A stretch of 12,546 bases of DNA, taken from NCBI GenBank assembly GCA_011772595.1, contig WVZH01000216.1:6962-19507 (forward strand). Direction: 5' to 3'. Below are positions 5,594-12,546 of the stretch, piece by piece; within the stretch, counting starts at the first letter, position 1; the number at the start of each line of letters is the position of its first letter. Origin of the DNA: Anaerolineales bacterium (GTDB taxonomy: Bacteria > Chloroflexota > Anaerolineae > Anaerolineales > E44-bin32). The position numbers were made by a program, and so were the translations under genes. Below the pieces are notes generated by a model that did not search any database, was not told the origin of the DNA, and saw only the letters and a list, made by a program, of their open reading frames with translations.

Positions 5594-6121
5594 TCAGGCT
5601 CGCCAGTAACCTCGATGGAGGGGACGAATCTCCTCCACGGTTACAAAAGCCTCGGGATCGATCTCATAAACCTTACGCTGGAGAGGCGCGATCTCGCGTC
5701 GTTTCACGCTGCAGTTGAGCACCGAGACCGTGCCATCCTTGCCTCGACCCGGTAATTCCGTCACGGCGTAACCGGCTTCGCGGAGGGCGCTCGCGATGGC
5801 ACTACCACGACGTGAGCTAATGATGCGGATGTGGCCATAACCGATGGCTAACCGTTCCTCGATGGCCATTCCCACCACGTTCCCAGTTGCAAAGCCCCCA
5901 GCATAGCCGATCACGTTGAATAGATTGTCGAGGTTGCTGAGCACGCTGGTGATAGCGACGACCCACATAGCCGATTGGAAAAACCCCAGCGCCCATGCGA
6001 AGGGCTTTCGACCTCGGATGACAAAAAGCACTCGTAAGGTATCCAACGACATGTCTATCACGCGCAGGGAAAAAATGATCCAGGGCATGATTTCTGTGGG
6101 AATGGCCAACAAGTCTAGCAT
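5594..6121 (-). CDS. UPF0316 membrane protein (DUF5698 + DUF2179), upstream copy
   Basis: Function unknown. About 175 residues, the usual length for UPF0316 (YebE-like). The membrane half shows IIFSLRVIDMSLDTLRVL, VIRGRKP, NLFNVIGYAGGFATGNVVG and MAIEERLAIGYGH; the DUF2179 half shows GYAVTELPGRGKDG and EIDPEAFVTVEEI. I chose ATG 6121, preceded by TTGAGG at a short 3-nt distance; a TTG at 6130 is in frame but has no SD at a workable distance. It begins 10 bp after the phosphorylase stop and its own stop is 7 bp before the next copy, so the three genes look like one transcript. The link with glycogen phosphorylase does not by itself suggest a role. Confidence 0.85.
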   Translation of the reverse strand: MLDLLAIPTEIMPWIIFSLRVIDMSLDTLRVLFVIRGRKPFAWALGFFQSAMWVVAITSVLSNLDNLFNVIGYAGGFATGNVVGMAIEERLAIGYGHIRIISSRRGSAIASALREAGYAVTELPGRGKDGTVSVLNCSVKRREIAPLQRKVYEIDPEAFVTVEEIRPLHRGYWRA

Positions 6122-6131
6122 CTTCCTCAAC

Positions 6132-8309
6132 CTACGTGACCACAGTGACTTCAGGACTGGGGAGGGCAGGTAAGTACATCTTGTTGATGTACTCCTTCAA
6201 CATTCGTCTCATGCTAAAGTGAGGGGAGAGCGTGCGGATGGATTGCTTAACCCACCCCAACCACTCGCTAGGCAAATCGTCAGCGGATCGCTCATAAAAC
6301 AACGGAATGATTTCTTGTTCCAAGATTTGATAGAGGCTTTGTGCGTCTGATTCATCCTGTACTTCGTCGTTGTCGAAATCCTGCTCGCTTCCGATCGCCC
6401 ATCCGTTCTTTCCATCGAAGCCCTCTCTCCACCAACCATCCAAGATTGAGAAGTTTAAAACGCCGTTCAAGGCCGCTTTCTGTCCCGAAGTTCCGGAAGC
6501 TTCGTTTGGGCGACGGGGTGTGTTTAACCAAACGTCGACGCCCTGTATCAAGTAGCGCGCCAGGTTCATATCGTAATCTTCAAGAAATACCAGACGTCCG
6601 CCGCTATCCGCGCGTTTGATCTGCCGATACACTTCCTGGATCAAGCGTTTGCCAGGTTCATCCGCAGGGTGTGCCTTTCCGGCAAAGATCACTTGGACAG
6701 GTTTGCCTGGTTGATTAATCAAATTCAGGAGGCGATTTGTGTCGTGAAGAATTAAGTTGGCGCGCTTGTAGGTAGCAAAACGGCGGGCGAAACCAATCGT
6801 CAACGCGTAGGGATCGAGCAGTACACCGCTGGCGACAACCTGGATAGGGTGGATTTTCCCAGGTCCCCACTGTTGGCGAACGCGTTCGCGCATGTATGCC
6901 ACGAGTTTGCGTTTTAGGTGGCGACGAACTTCCCACAGATCTTTGTCGGGAATGTTTTCCACGCCTTCCCATAACTCCGGATCGTCGAGGCGATCGAACC
7001 AATCCTCCCCCAGGTACTCGGTGTAGAGGTGTCGGAGCCGTCGGGCGACCCAAGTGCAGGCGTGGATGCCGTTGGTGATGTGGCGGATCGGGACCTCATC
7101 GGGTGGTTTTTCAGGCCAGAGGAAGGACCACATTTTCCGCGCGACCTGTCCATGGAGCTCGGACACTCCATTGCGGTGCTCCGACATGTGAAGGGCCAGG
7201 ATCGCCATGCTGAATGTCTCCCCCCAAGGTTGACTATGACGGGCGAGGTCGATGAAGGATTCACGATCCAGTCCAAGCTGCGGCCAATAGGTATTGAAGT
7301 ACTTTTCGATCAGCAAGAGAGGGAATTCGTCATGCCCTGCTGAGACGGGTGTGTGGGTGGTAAAGACTGTGGTAGATTTAATCTTCTCCCGAGCTAGTTC
7401 AAACGTGCTACCGCCGGCAGTTAATTCGCGAGCGCGCTCGAGCGCGAGGAAGGCGGAATGACCTTCGTTCAGGTGCCATACCGATGGGTTGTAACCGAGA
7501 GCGCGAAGGGCACGCACACCGCCAATCCCCAGGATGATCTCTTGTGCGATGCGTGATTCCATGTCACTGGTATAAAGTCTGGCGGTCAGGGCACGATCGG
7601 AAGGGAGGTTGGAATCGACGTTGCTGTCGAGAAGATAGAGCGGAACCCGACCGACCTGCACTCGCCAAAGACAGACGTGCACTTCACGCCCGGCAAGCTC
7701 GACGCTTATGGTGAGTTTCTCACACTGCTCATCCACGACCGGAAAAACGGGCAGATCCAGAAAGGAGAGATTTGCGTAGTGAGCTTCTTGCCAGCCATCT
7801 TCAGTGACACGTTGAACGAAATAGCCTTGTGTGTAAAGAAATCCTACAGCCACCAAAGGAAGACCCAGATCGCTGGCTTCCTTTAAGTGGTCTCCGGAAA
7901 GAACACCCAGACCGCCTGCATAGATGGGCAAGGTTTCATGTAAGCCGAATTCGGAGGAAAAGTAGGCGATAGGTTGGTGATGTTGTTCCGGGTGTGTATT
8001 GACGTACCAGGTAGATTCATGACCCGACATATAATCATCGAAATCCTGGATCACCCGATCATAGAAATCAAGGTAATAGCGGTCTCTGGTGACGGCTTCG
8101 AAACGCGCCCGATCGACCTGACCTAAGAAACGCACTGGATTGTGATACGTGTCTTCCCAGGCTACAGGATCGATGAAGCGAAAAGCCCGATCAGCATCGC
8201 TGTTCCAGACCCACCAGAGATTGTAAGCCAGGTCGGCGAGGCGGCGAATTCGTCTGGGCAAATCGAAGGTATTCGGTGGGGTCTGGCTCAATTTCTCGCT
8301 GAAGGGCAT
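6132..8309 (-). CDS. glgP: Alpha-glucan (glycogen/maltodextrin) phosphorylase, GT35, DUF3417-containing type
   Basis: Releases glucose-1-phosphate from alpha-1,4-glucans using phosphate and PLP. 725 residues, shorter than the classical E. coli or rabbit enzymes (about 800-850). The N-terminus (about 10-110, NLWWVWNSDADRAFRFIDP) is the DUF3417 region of the TIGR02094 family. Then come IAYFSSEFGLHETLPIYAGG (114-133), GVLSGDHLKEASDLGLPLV, HLNEGHSAF (279-287), HTPVSAGHDEF, HITNGIHACTW (410-420) and GFARRFATYKRANL (506-519). The PLP site is EASGTSGQKAALNG with Lys611, the equivalent of the EASGTSNMK motif. All catalytic landmarks are intact and the end is natural (TAG at 6132). ATG 8309 follows GGAG at 9 nt, about 40 nt after a likely transcription start. 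First gene of an apparent operon with two UPF0316 proteins and divergent from the lactate genes. Confidence 0.95.
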   Translation of the reverse strand: MPFSEKLSQTPPNTFDLPRRIRRLADLAYNLWWVWNSDADRAFRFIDPVAWEDTYHNPVRFLGQVDRARFEAVTRDRYYLDFYDRVIQDFDDYMSGHESTWYVNTHPEQHHQPIAYFSSEFGLHETLPIYAGGLGVLSGDHLKEASDLGLPLVAVGFLYTQGYFVQRVTEDGWQEAHYANLSFLDLPVFPVVDEQCEKLTISVELAGREVHVCLWRVQVGRVPLYLLDSNVDSNLPSDRALTARLYTSDMESRIAQEIILGIGGVRALRALGYNPSVWHLNEGHSAFLALERARELTAGGSTFELAREKIKSTTVFTTHTPVSAGHDEFPLLLIEKYFNTYWPQLGLDRESFIDLARHSQPWGETFSMAILALHMSEHRNGVSELHGQVARKMWSFLWPEKPPDEVPIRHITNGIHACTWVARRLRHLYTEYLGEDWFDRLDDPELWEGVENIPDKDLWEVRRHLKRKLVAYMRERVRQQWGPGKIHPIQVVASGVLLDPYALTIGFARRFATYKRANLILHDTNRLLNLINQPGKPVQVIFAGKAHPADEPGKRLIQEVYRQIKRADSGGRLVFLEDYDMNLARYLIQGVDVWLNTPRRPNEASGTSGQKAALNGVLNFSILDGWWREGFDGKNGWAIGSEQDFDNDEVQDESDAQSLYQILEQEIIPLFYERSADDLPSEWLGWVKQSIRTLSPHFSMRRMLKEYINKMYLPALPSPEVTVVT

Positions 8310-8355
8310 TAACAGACACTCCGGAGCTCATCGGATTTTGCTGTAAAACCTTCGA

Positions 8356-8384
8356 ATCATACCACGCAGGTTCATTAGCGTCTA
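8356..8384 (-). promoter_or_regulatory. Candidate sigma-70-type promoter of the phosphorylase operon
   Basis: On the complement, -35 TAGACG (8384-8379), a 17-nt spacer and -10 TATGAT (8361-8356). The expected start near 8349 gives a leader of about 40 nt to the ATG at 8309 that includes the GGAG SD. Confidence 0.6.
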
Positions 8385-8448
8385 ATAGCTCTAGGTAGGT
8401 GGAGTGCGCACCGTGGGAGTTGGTGCATGTACAGCAGCTAGCAGGATC

Positions 8449-8457
8449 GGTGACACC
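8449..8457. promoter_or_regulatory. Possible GntR/FadR-type operator upstream of lutA
   Basis: GGTGACACC is a perfect odd palindrome with the GT-N3-AC core seen in operators of FadR-subfamily GntR regulators, the group to which LldR and LutR belong. It lies 51 bp before the lutA ATG. A 9-bp site can occur by chance and no regulator gene is in the window, so this is only a candidate. I found no convincing plus-strand -35/-10 pair in the 8385-8507 stretch. Confidence 0.25.
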
Positions 8458-8507
8458 TTTGGGCTGGATTCCGCCGTGGATTAGGGCGATAATAGGGATA
8501 CCTGATC

Positions 8508-9245
8508 ATGCATCCAATCGCACAGCTCTTTATTACCTGCTTGATTGATAGTCTGTTCCCTCATGTCGGTGAAGCCGTTGTTGAGGTTCTTCGTAGAGCA
8601 GGCACACAGGTTGCTTTTCCCTCGGGACAAACGTGTTGTGGTCAGCCAGCATACAATGCTGGCTTCCACGAGCAAGCAGTTCGCATGGCGCAGTCGACGA
8701 TCGATGTCTTCAGCGGCACACTCGGACCCATCGTCGTGCCATCCGGCTCTTGTGCGGCGATGCTACGTTATGGATATCAAGAGCTCTTCGCAGAAGATCC
8801 TATCTGGTTGCCACGGGCACGCGCACTCGCTCGCAGGGTATTTGAGTTTAGCGAATTTCTGGTCGATGAACTCAGCGTGATCGACTTGGGCGCTGAGTGC
8901 AACGAGAGTCTCGCCTATCACCCATCGTGTCATTTGCTACGAGATCTGGGTGTCGATCGCCAGCCCATGGCTTTGCTATACGCGGTGAAAGGTCTCGAGG
9001 TCTATCGGCTTGGCTCGGAATGTTGTGGTTTTGGTGGCGTTTTCTCTGTGGATCATGCGCAAATATCTGCGCAGATGCTTGATCGTAAGTTATCGGAAAT
9101 CAAGCGATCGAATACTAGCAGAGTGGTCGCTTGTGATGTGAGTTGCTTGATGCAGCTTGAGGGAGGTTTACGTCGAGAGGACTCACAGGTGCGCGGCGCG
9201 CATCTTGCCCAAATCCTGGCAGGGGAAGGAGGAGGGTTGCAATGA
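8508..9245 (+). CDS. lutA: Lactate oxidation iron-sulfur subunit LutA (CCG-domain protein)
   Basis: One of three subunits of the LutABC (YkgEFG-type) L-lactate dehydrogenase complex that oxidises lactate to pyruvate in the cytoplasm. 245 residues, normal for LutA. Two cysteine-rich CCG domains are seen: the first with C11 (FITCLIDSLFP), CCGQPAYN (43-50) and VPSGSC (78-82); the second with YHPSCHLLRDLG (137-148), CCGFGGVFS (172-180) and CDVSC (209-213). These are the [4Fe-4S] or noncanonical cluster ligands of this family. The ATG at 8508 gives the expected N-terminus, beginning just before the first CCG cysteine, with AGGGA about 9 nt upstream. Its stop overlaps the next start by four bases (ATGA), indicating translational coupling with lutBC. 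Confidence 0.94.
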   Translation: MHPIAQLFITCLIDSLFPHVGEAVVEVLRRAGTQVAFPSGQTCCGQPAYNAGFHEQAVRMAQSTIDVFSGTLGPIVVPSGSCAAMLRYGYQELFAEDPIWLPRARALARRVFEFSEFLVDELSVIDLGAECNESLAYHPSCHLLRDLGVDRQPMALLYAVKGLEVYRLGSECCGFGGVFSVDHAQISAQMLDRKLSEIKRSNTSRVVACDVSCLMQLEGGLRREDSQVRGAHLAQILAGEGGGLQ

Positions 9246-11275
9246 GCGATGCGTTCCGTGAACGCGCTCGTAATGCGATCTCTGATCTGAAACTTCAGAC
9301 CGCGCTCGATCAAAATGCTGAACGAAGAATGTCTGCTTGGGGTCAGACGTTCGGCTCACTTCTGGAGCCTCATCGACTTCGACAGCGGGCACATCAGGTG
9401 CGCCAAATCGTTATTCAAGATCTAGATCGCACCCTCGCTAGATTTGCCCGACAGGTTGAGGCGAACGGCATCCATGTGCATCGTGCTGCGAACGCGGAAG
9501 AGGCTGTTCGTATCGTCCTGAGCATCGCGCGCCGGCATAACGCCAAGTTGATCGCCAAATCGAAATCTATGGTCAGTGAAGAGGTTGGTCTTAACGATGC
9601 GCTCACTCAAGCCGGGATACGCGTCGTCGAAACGGATTTGGGAGAATTCATCGTGCAGTTGCGTGATGAACCACCCGCACACATCGTCACGCCTGCAGTT
9701 CATCTGCTACGAGAGGACGTAGCCGCAACTTTTTCGCGCCAACTGGGGATGCCCTATTCGGAAGACGTTGAAGACATGAACGCGGCGGCAAGAAACGTGT
9801 TGCGCGAAGTCTTTCTCACGGCTCAGGTAGGAGTCTCGGGTGTAAATTTTGGAATTGCGGAGAACGGGCTGCTGTGTCTTGTTACCAATGAAGGCAACGG
9901 TCGCATGGTGACCACGGTCCCAGAGGTCCATATTGCTTTGATGGGCATGGAGCGTATCGTTCCTACAATGGAAGATCTAGATTTGATGCTCAAGCTTCTA
10001 CCCCGTTCTGCGACAGGACAAAAAATCTCCAGCTACGTGACGTTGATTCGCGGTCCTCGCCATGAGAGTGATCCCGATGGACCAGAGGAACGTCACCTTG
10101 TGCTGGTAGACAACGGTCGATTATCACTCGCAACCAGCAGTCTGTCCGAGGCATTGCTCTGTATCCGCTGTGGCGCTTGCCTGAACGTTTGCCCTGTGTA
10201 TCGGGAGATCGGTGGCCATAGCTATGACAGTGTATATCCTGGGCCGATTGGTTCAGTCATCTCCCCCAGTTTGTTCGGAATTGAAGAGTATGGACATCTG
10301 GCGACAGCGACGACACTTTGTGGAGCTTGTTTGGAGGTCTGCCCGGTGCAAATCGATCTGCCGATCTTGCTTCTCCGCACCCGTCAATCCTACCGGGCGT
10401 CTTCACCACAGCCGCGGTTGATGCGCTGGCTGATGGCATTCTACACTTGGGCAATGGAGTCTCCAAGTCGTTATCGGATGGCACAGCGGATCGCTGTGTG
10501 GGCCACACGTCTGATGCCCAGAAGAAGGGGATGGGTGCAATATCTCCCACCACCCCTTTCTGCGTGGACAGCCTGGAGGCATTTTCCGCCCTTTGCCTCG
10601 TCACCTTTCAGGGAACGTTTCGATGATCTACCCTTCGATGTAGGTACGCCATCTCCTCCCGAGCGATCAAGAGTGAGAGCGCGGAGTGTGGGGGATACCT
10701 CCCCCCTACAAGACGTCATCGTTCGCTTTGGAAAAGAGCTCGAGTCATTGGGTGGTGTGTTCATTCGTTGCGAAGAGCGACGAGCGGCGAACGTTGTCGC
10801 CGCCCAACTACGAAAACTAGGCGCCCGTACTGTCGTGGCATGGGGTGAGGGTGAGATGATCTCGCCCTCAATCCTTCAACGACTTCGGGATGAAGGATTT
10901 GTGCTTGAGGACCCCGAACTGCCGCGCGCAAATGGCGCCCTTAGGCAGTCGTATTTGGCTGAAATCGAAAGTGTCGATGCTGGGCTGACAGGCTCAATCG
11001 CTGGCATTGCTGAGACGGGGACTCTGGTTCTACCGTCGGGCTCGAATCGATCGCAATTGGCGTCGCTCTTACCTCCTATCCACATCGCGCTCCTTCCAGT
11101 GGAGGCCCTGTACTTCTCATTCGATGACTGGCTGAATGCAGAGGGGAGGCAGTGGATAGAGCATTCTTCATGCCTAACACTGGTTAGTGGCCCATCGCGC
11201 ACGGCAGACATCGAAATGACATTGACGATCGGGGTCCATGGTCCAGGAACGTTGATCGTCGTATGCTATGATTGA
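9242..11275 (+). CDS. lutB: Fused LutB-LutC lactate oxidation protein
   Basis: A 677-residue protein joining two subunits that are usually separate. Residues 1 to about 470 are LutB. The LUD domain (about 65-300) includes AKSKSMVSEE, the GVSGVNFGIAENGLLCLVTN stretch (197-216) and EVHIALMGMERI. The ferredoxin-like part follows with CIRCGACLNVCP (C307, C310, C313, C317) and CGACLEVCP (C360, C363, C367), and the LutB C-terminal helical region ends in LPPPLSAWTAWRHFPPF. A short Arg/Ser/Pro linker (about 465-486) leads to a LutC-type LUD domain (about 487-677) with GIAETGTLVLPSG (588-600), IHIALLPVEAL and SGPSRTADIEMT..GVHGPG (649-668). No stop or frameshift lies between them; the frame is open throughout. 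The fusion would keep a 1:1 ratio and channel electrons within one chain. Start ATG overlaps lutA by 4 bp, with a strong GGAAGGAGG SD just before it. A terminator follows at 11406-11430. Confidence 0.93.
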   Translation: MSDAFRERARNAISDLKLQTALDQNAERRMSAWGQTFGSLLEPHRLRQRAHQVRQIVIQDLDRTLARFARQVEANGIHVHRAANAEEAVRIVLSIARRHNAKLIAKSKSMVSEEVGLNDALTQAGIRVVETDLGEFIVQLRDEPPAHIVTPAVHLLREDVAATFSRQLGMPYSEDVEDMNAAARNVLREVFLTAQVGVSGVNFGIAENGLLCLVTNEGNGRMVTTVPEVHIALMGMERIVPTMEDLDLMLKLLPRSATGQKISSYVTLIRGPRHESDPDGPEERHLVLVDNGRLSLATSSLSEALLCIRCGACLNVCPVYREIGGHSYDSVYPGPIGSVISPSLFGIEEYGHLATATTLCGACLEVCPVQIDLPILLLRTRQSYRASSPQPRLMRWLMAFYTWAMESPSRYRMAQRIAVWATRLMPRRRGWVQYLPPPLSAWTAWRHFPPFASSPFRERFDDLPFDVGTPSPPERSRVRARSVGDTSPLQDVIVRFGKELESLGGVFIRCEERRAANVVAAQLRKLGARTVVAWGEGEMISPSILQRLRDEGFVLEDPELPRANGALRQSYLAEIESVDAGLTGSIAGIAETGTLVLPSGSNRSQLASLLPPIHIALLPVEALYFSFDDWLNAEGRQWIEHSSCLTLVSGPSRTADIEMTLTIGVHGPGTLIVVCYD

Positions 11276-11405
11276 TTCAAGATTGCCGGATTAATGGCCA
11301 CATGCGCTCGTTTTATCAGGAGGCTGAGGCACTTAAACTATCTTCATGATCCATGCTGAATGTCGGGGATTGATCTGTTTATCTCTGCGCTGATTTTGCA
11401 AACTT

Positions 11406-11430
11406 GCCAGCCTGGCTGGCCACTTTTTTT
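11406..11430 (+). terminator. Intrinsic terminator of the lutA-lutBC operon
   Basis: GCCAGCC-T-GGCTGGC (11406-11420) is a perfect 7-bp palindrome, realistically a 6-bp stem with a 3-nt loop, followed by CAC and seven T (11424-11430). It stands 130 bp after the lutBC stop on the same strand, with no gene between them. The complement has no T tract after the stem, so it should not act on the PIG-L transcript. Confidence 0.83.
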
Positions 11431-11530
11431 ACTGGCGGGGATCAGACTTTAATCGCCAATCGTTCGGGGATGATGCCAGGATAGAACTTGAAACCCGTAA
11501 GGGGTGGTAGCTCTTCTGGTTACATGCAGT
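11431..11530. other. Intergenic region between the lut terminator and the PIG-L stop
   Basis: No recognised gene. On the minus strand, after an in-frame TAA, bases 11514-11449 read as a short open stretch (PEELPPLTGF, then KFYPGIIPERLAIKV) ending in TGA. It has no start codon, lies in a different frame from PIG-L and matches no family I know, so I do not annotate it as a gene. Confidence 0.4.
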
Positions 11531-12409
11531 TCACCCACCGGCGCTGGACGTGACGCCTTCGAAGAGATTATGCTCTTTAAGCTTGTTGGGCGCGGGTGGA
11601 TAGGCGCGCATGTAGTTTTCGAACTCAGCAAAGCGCCGGAATAACAATCTCAAGATTCCGCCTCCGGAAGGTGCACTCTGACTCGAATGACATGCGGAAG
11701 CACGCTCCTTAATGTCCGCAACCTTGCGAATATCCACGCTGACATGTATAGGGAAAGCGTGGGAAGCGATAGCAACAAGGTCGATGTCCCGGTTTTGTCC
11801 AAATTCTCTTGGATTTTGTCCGAATAACGGCATCAGACGCACAAGTAGGCGCATCATGCGACGCGGAAACGTGTGATAGTACAACTTCTGAGGCGCGTGA
11901 GGCGTCAGCCCATCGGGGTATAGATCGGATGATCCCGCGGCATGAAACGCTTCCGTACACGCCCTTTGAACAGCAATGTGGTCGGGGTGGCCATAGCCGC
12001 CATATGGGTCGAAGGTAACCACCACCTGCGGGCGAATTTGGCGGATCAAAGAGGTGATTCGGGCTGCGACGTCATCCAGTCGAGCTGAGGCAAGAGCATC
12101 TGGGTGTTGATTCTCTGGAGATCCGGGCATGCCAGAATCTCGGTAGTCAAGATAATGGATGTCCTTAATACCAAGGATAGAGGCCGCACAAAGAAGCTCG
12201 TCTTCGCGAAGTTTGGCGATGTTTTCATACCCCTGCAGTAGGTCTGGGTCGACTTCACCGACTTCACCCCGCGTGGCGCAAATCAAGTGGGTCTCAACAT
12301 TGTGTTGGGCGTATAAGGCTAGAGTACCACCGAGACCGAAACTCTCATCGTCTGGGTGTGCCAGAACGGCCAAGAGACGCAAGTTGTTTTCTCCGGTCAG
12401 AACACTCAC
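11531..12409 (-). CDS. PIG-L/LmbE family zinc deacetylase (MshB/Mca-like)
   Basis: A 292-residue zinc-dependent N-deacetylase of the GlcNAc-PI de-N-acetylase family. The metal and catalytic motif AHPDDE is at residues 17-22 (ligands His18 and Asp21, catalytic Asp20), the third ligand is His144 in YGGYGHPDH (136-144), and CATRGEVGE (44-52) and HYLDYRDSGM (85-94) match the MshB/Mca subgroup. ACHSSQ (239-244) is the usual C-terminal active-site region. Known members deacetylate GlcN-inositol thiol precursors, bacillithiol precursors or sugar nucleotides; the substrate here is unknown, and no thiol-biosynthesis partner is in view. Start is uncertain: the frame opens with a GTG at 12409 that lacks a properly spaced SD, while a TTG at 12382 (10th codon, just before RLLAVLAHPDDE) has GGAG at 8 nt. 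It follows yjbQ by 32 bp and is probably co-transcribed with it. Confidence 0.9.
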   Translation of the reverse strand: MSVLTGENNLRLLAVLAHPDDESFGLGGTLALYAQHNVETHLICATRGEVGEVDPDLLQGYENIAKLREDELLCAASILGIKDIHYLDYRDSGMPGSPENQHPDALASARLDDVAARITSLIRQIRPQVVVTFDPYGGYGHPDHIAVQRACTEAFHAAGSSDLYPDGLTPHAPQKLYYHTFPRRMMRLLVRLMPLFGQNPREFGQNRDIDLVAIASHAFPIHVSVDIRKVADIKERASACHSSQSAPSGGGILRLLFRRFAEFENYMRAYPPAPNKLKEHNLFEGVTSSAGG

Positions 12410-12441
12410 TCCACGAAGTTAGATCGGCTCATGATACCACG

Positions 12442-12546
12442 TTAACCCGTCTCACCGACGATTTGGACGATGATGCTCCGACGACGCGGGCGGACATCGA
12501 AGTCGATGAAGAGAATCTGTTGCCAGGTCCCTAGGGTCATTCGACC
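12442..12546 (-). CDS. yjbQ: YjbQ/UPF0047 family protein, C-terminal end only
   Basis: The last 34 codons of a gene that starts beyond the right edge. The reading frame [10 protein letters not shown], then [24 protein letters not shown] and TAA (12444-12442) is the highly conserved C-terminus of the UPF0047/YjbQ family (TIGR00149, secondary thiamine-phosphate synthase enzyme). LGTWQQ and a basic PRRR stretch are its signature. Full-length members have about 135-140 residues. Relatives have weak thiamine-phosphate synthase activity and can relieve a thiE defect, though their true role is debated. It lies 32 bp upstream of the PIG-L gene on the same strand. Confidence 0.88.
   Translation of the reverse strand, partial: GRMTLGTWQQILFIDFDVRPRRRSIIVQIVGETG

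Noticed and set aside
5570..5755. Plus-strand 61-codon frame across the junction of the UPF0316 copies
   Set aside because: Antisense to conserved UPF0316 codons on both sides and without a start signal.
8488..8493. GATAAT as a -10 box for lutA
   Set aside because: No -35-like hexamer lies 16-18 bp upstream, and the transcript would begin only a few bases before the start codon, upstream of no usable SD.
11449..11631. Minus-strand 60-codon frame, and a second open stretch at 11514-11449, after the PIG-L gene
   Set aside because: The first is a shifted frame over the PIG-L end. The second begins after a stop codon with no start or SD. A degraded gene remnant is possible, but I recognise no family.
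1..12546. Mobile elements, CRISPR arrays, tRNA or rRNA genes, phage or defence genes
   Set aside because: I looked for regular direct repeats, transposase or integrase motifs, CCA-ended cloverleafs and rRNA signatures on both strands and found none.

Overview
The window looks like a chromosomal piece of a bacterium of moderate GC content. Three things suggest a Chloroflexota (Anaerolineae-like) origin: a PATAN/DUF4388 protein next to an SRPRB-type small GTPase and a lone receiver protein, a short DUF3417-containing alpha-glucan phosphorylase, and an MshB/Mca-like PIG-L deacetylase beside YjbQ. That assignment is inference from gene content; no rRNA or other phylogenetic marker is present. I see no tRNA, rRNA, CRISPR, IS element, integrase or phage gene.

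Layout. (1) 1-2560, minus strand: a TPP-controlled thiamine uptake and activation operon. It reads promoter (TTGACC-N17-TATACT), TPP aptamer, attenuator hairpin, thiamine pyrophosphokinase (thiN), a small thiamine-binding protein, an ABC permease (thiX-like) and an NMT1/THI5-type lipoprotein (thiY-like) that runs off the left edge. The ATPase is not in the window. (2) 2643-4816, minus strand: a signalling group of PATAN/DUF4388 protein, Ras-like GTPase and, after a 248-bp gap, a single-domain CheY-like receiver. (3) 4954-8384, minus strand: alpha-glucan phosphorylase followed by two tandem UPF0316 (DUF5698/DUF2179) membrane paralogues, spaced 7-10 bp apart. (4) 8508-11430, plus strand: lutA and a fused lutB-lutC, the iron-sulfur lactate oxidation complex, closed by a clear intrinsic terminator. 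It is divergent from the phosphorylase across about 200 bp. (5) 11531-12546, minus strand: the C-terminus of YjbQ (UPF0047) followed 32 bp later by a PIG-L/LmbE zinc deacetylase.

How they work together. Groups 1 and 5 both touch thiamine: YjbQ-family proteins have been linked to weak thiamine-phosphate synthase activity. Groups 3 and 4 are carbon metabolism, glycogen breakdown and lactate use. Group 2 is regulatory with unknown output. The best-resolved regulatory element is the TPP riboswitch: the aptamer's closing strand is complementary to the 5' arm of a terminator hairpin whose 3' arm carries the likely thiN ribosome binding site. Nothing here is clearly a wholly new system. The least explained parts are the DUF4388-GTPase-receiver group and the tandem UPF0316 pair attached to glycogen phosphorylase.
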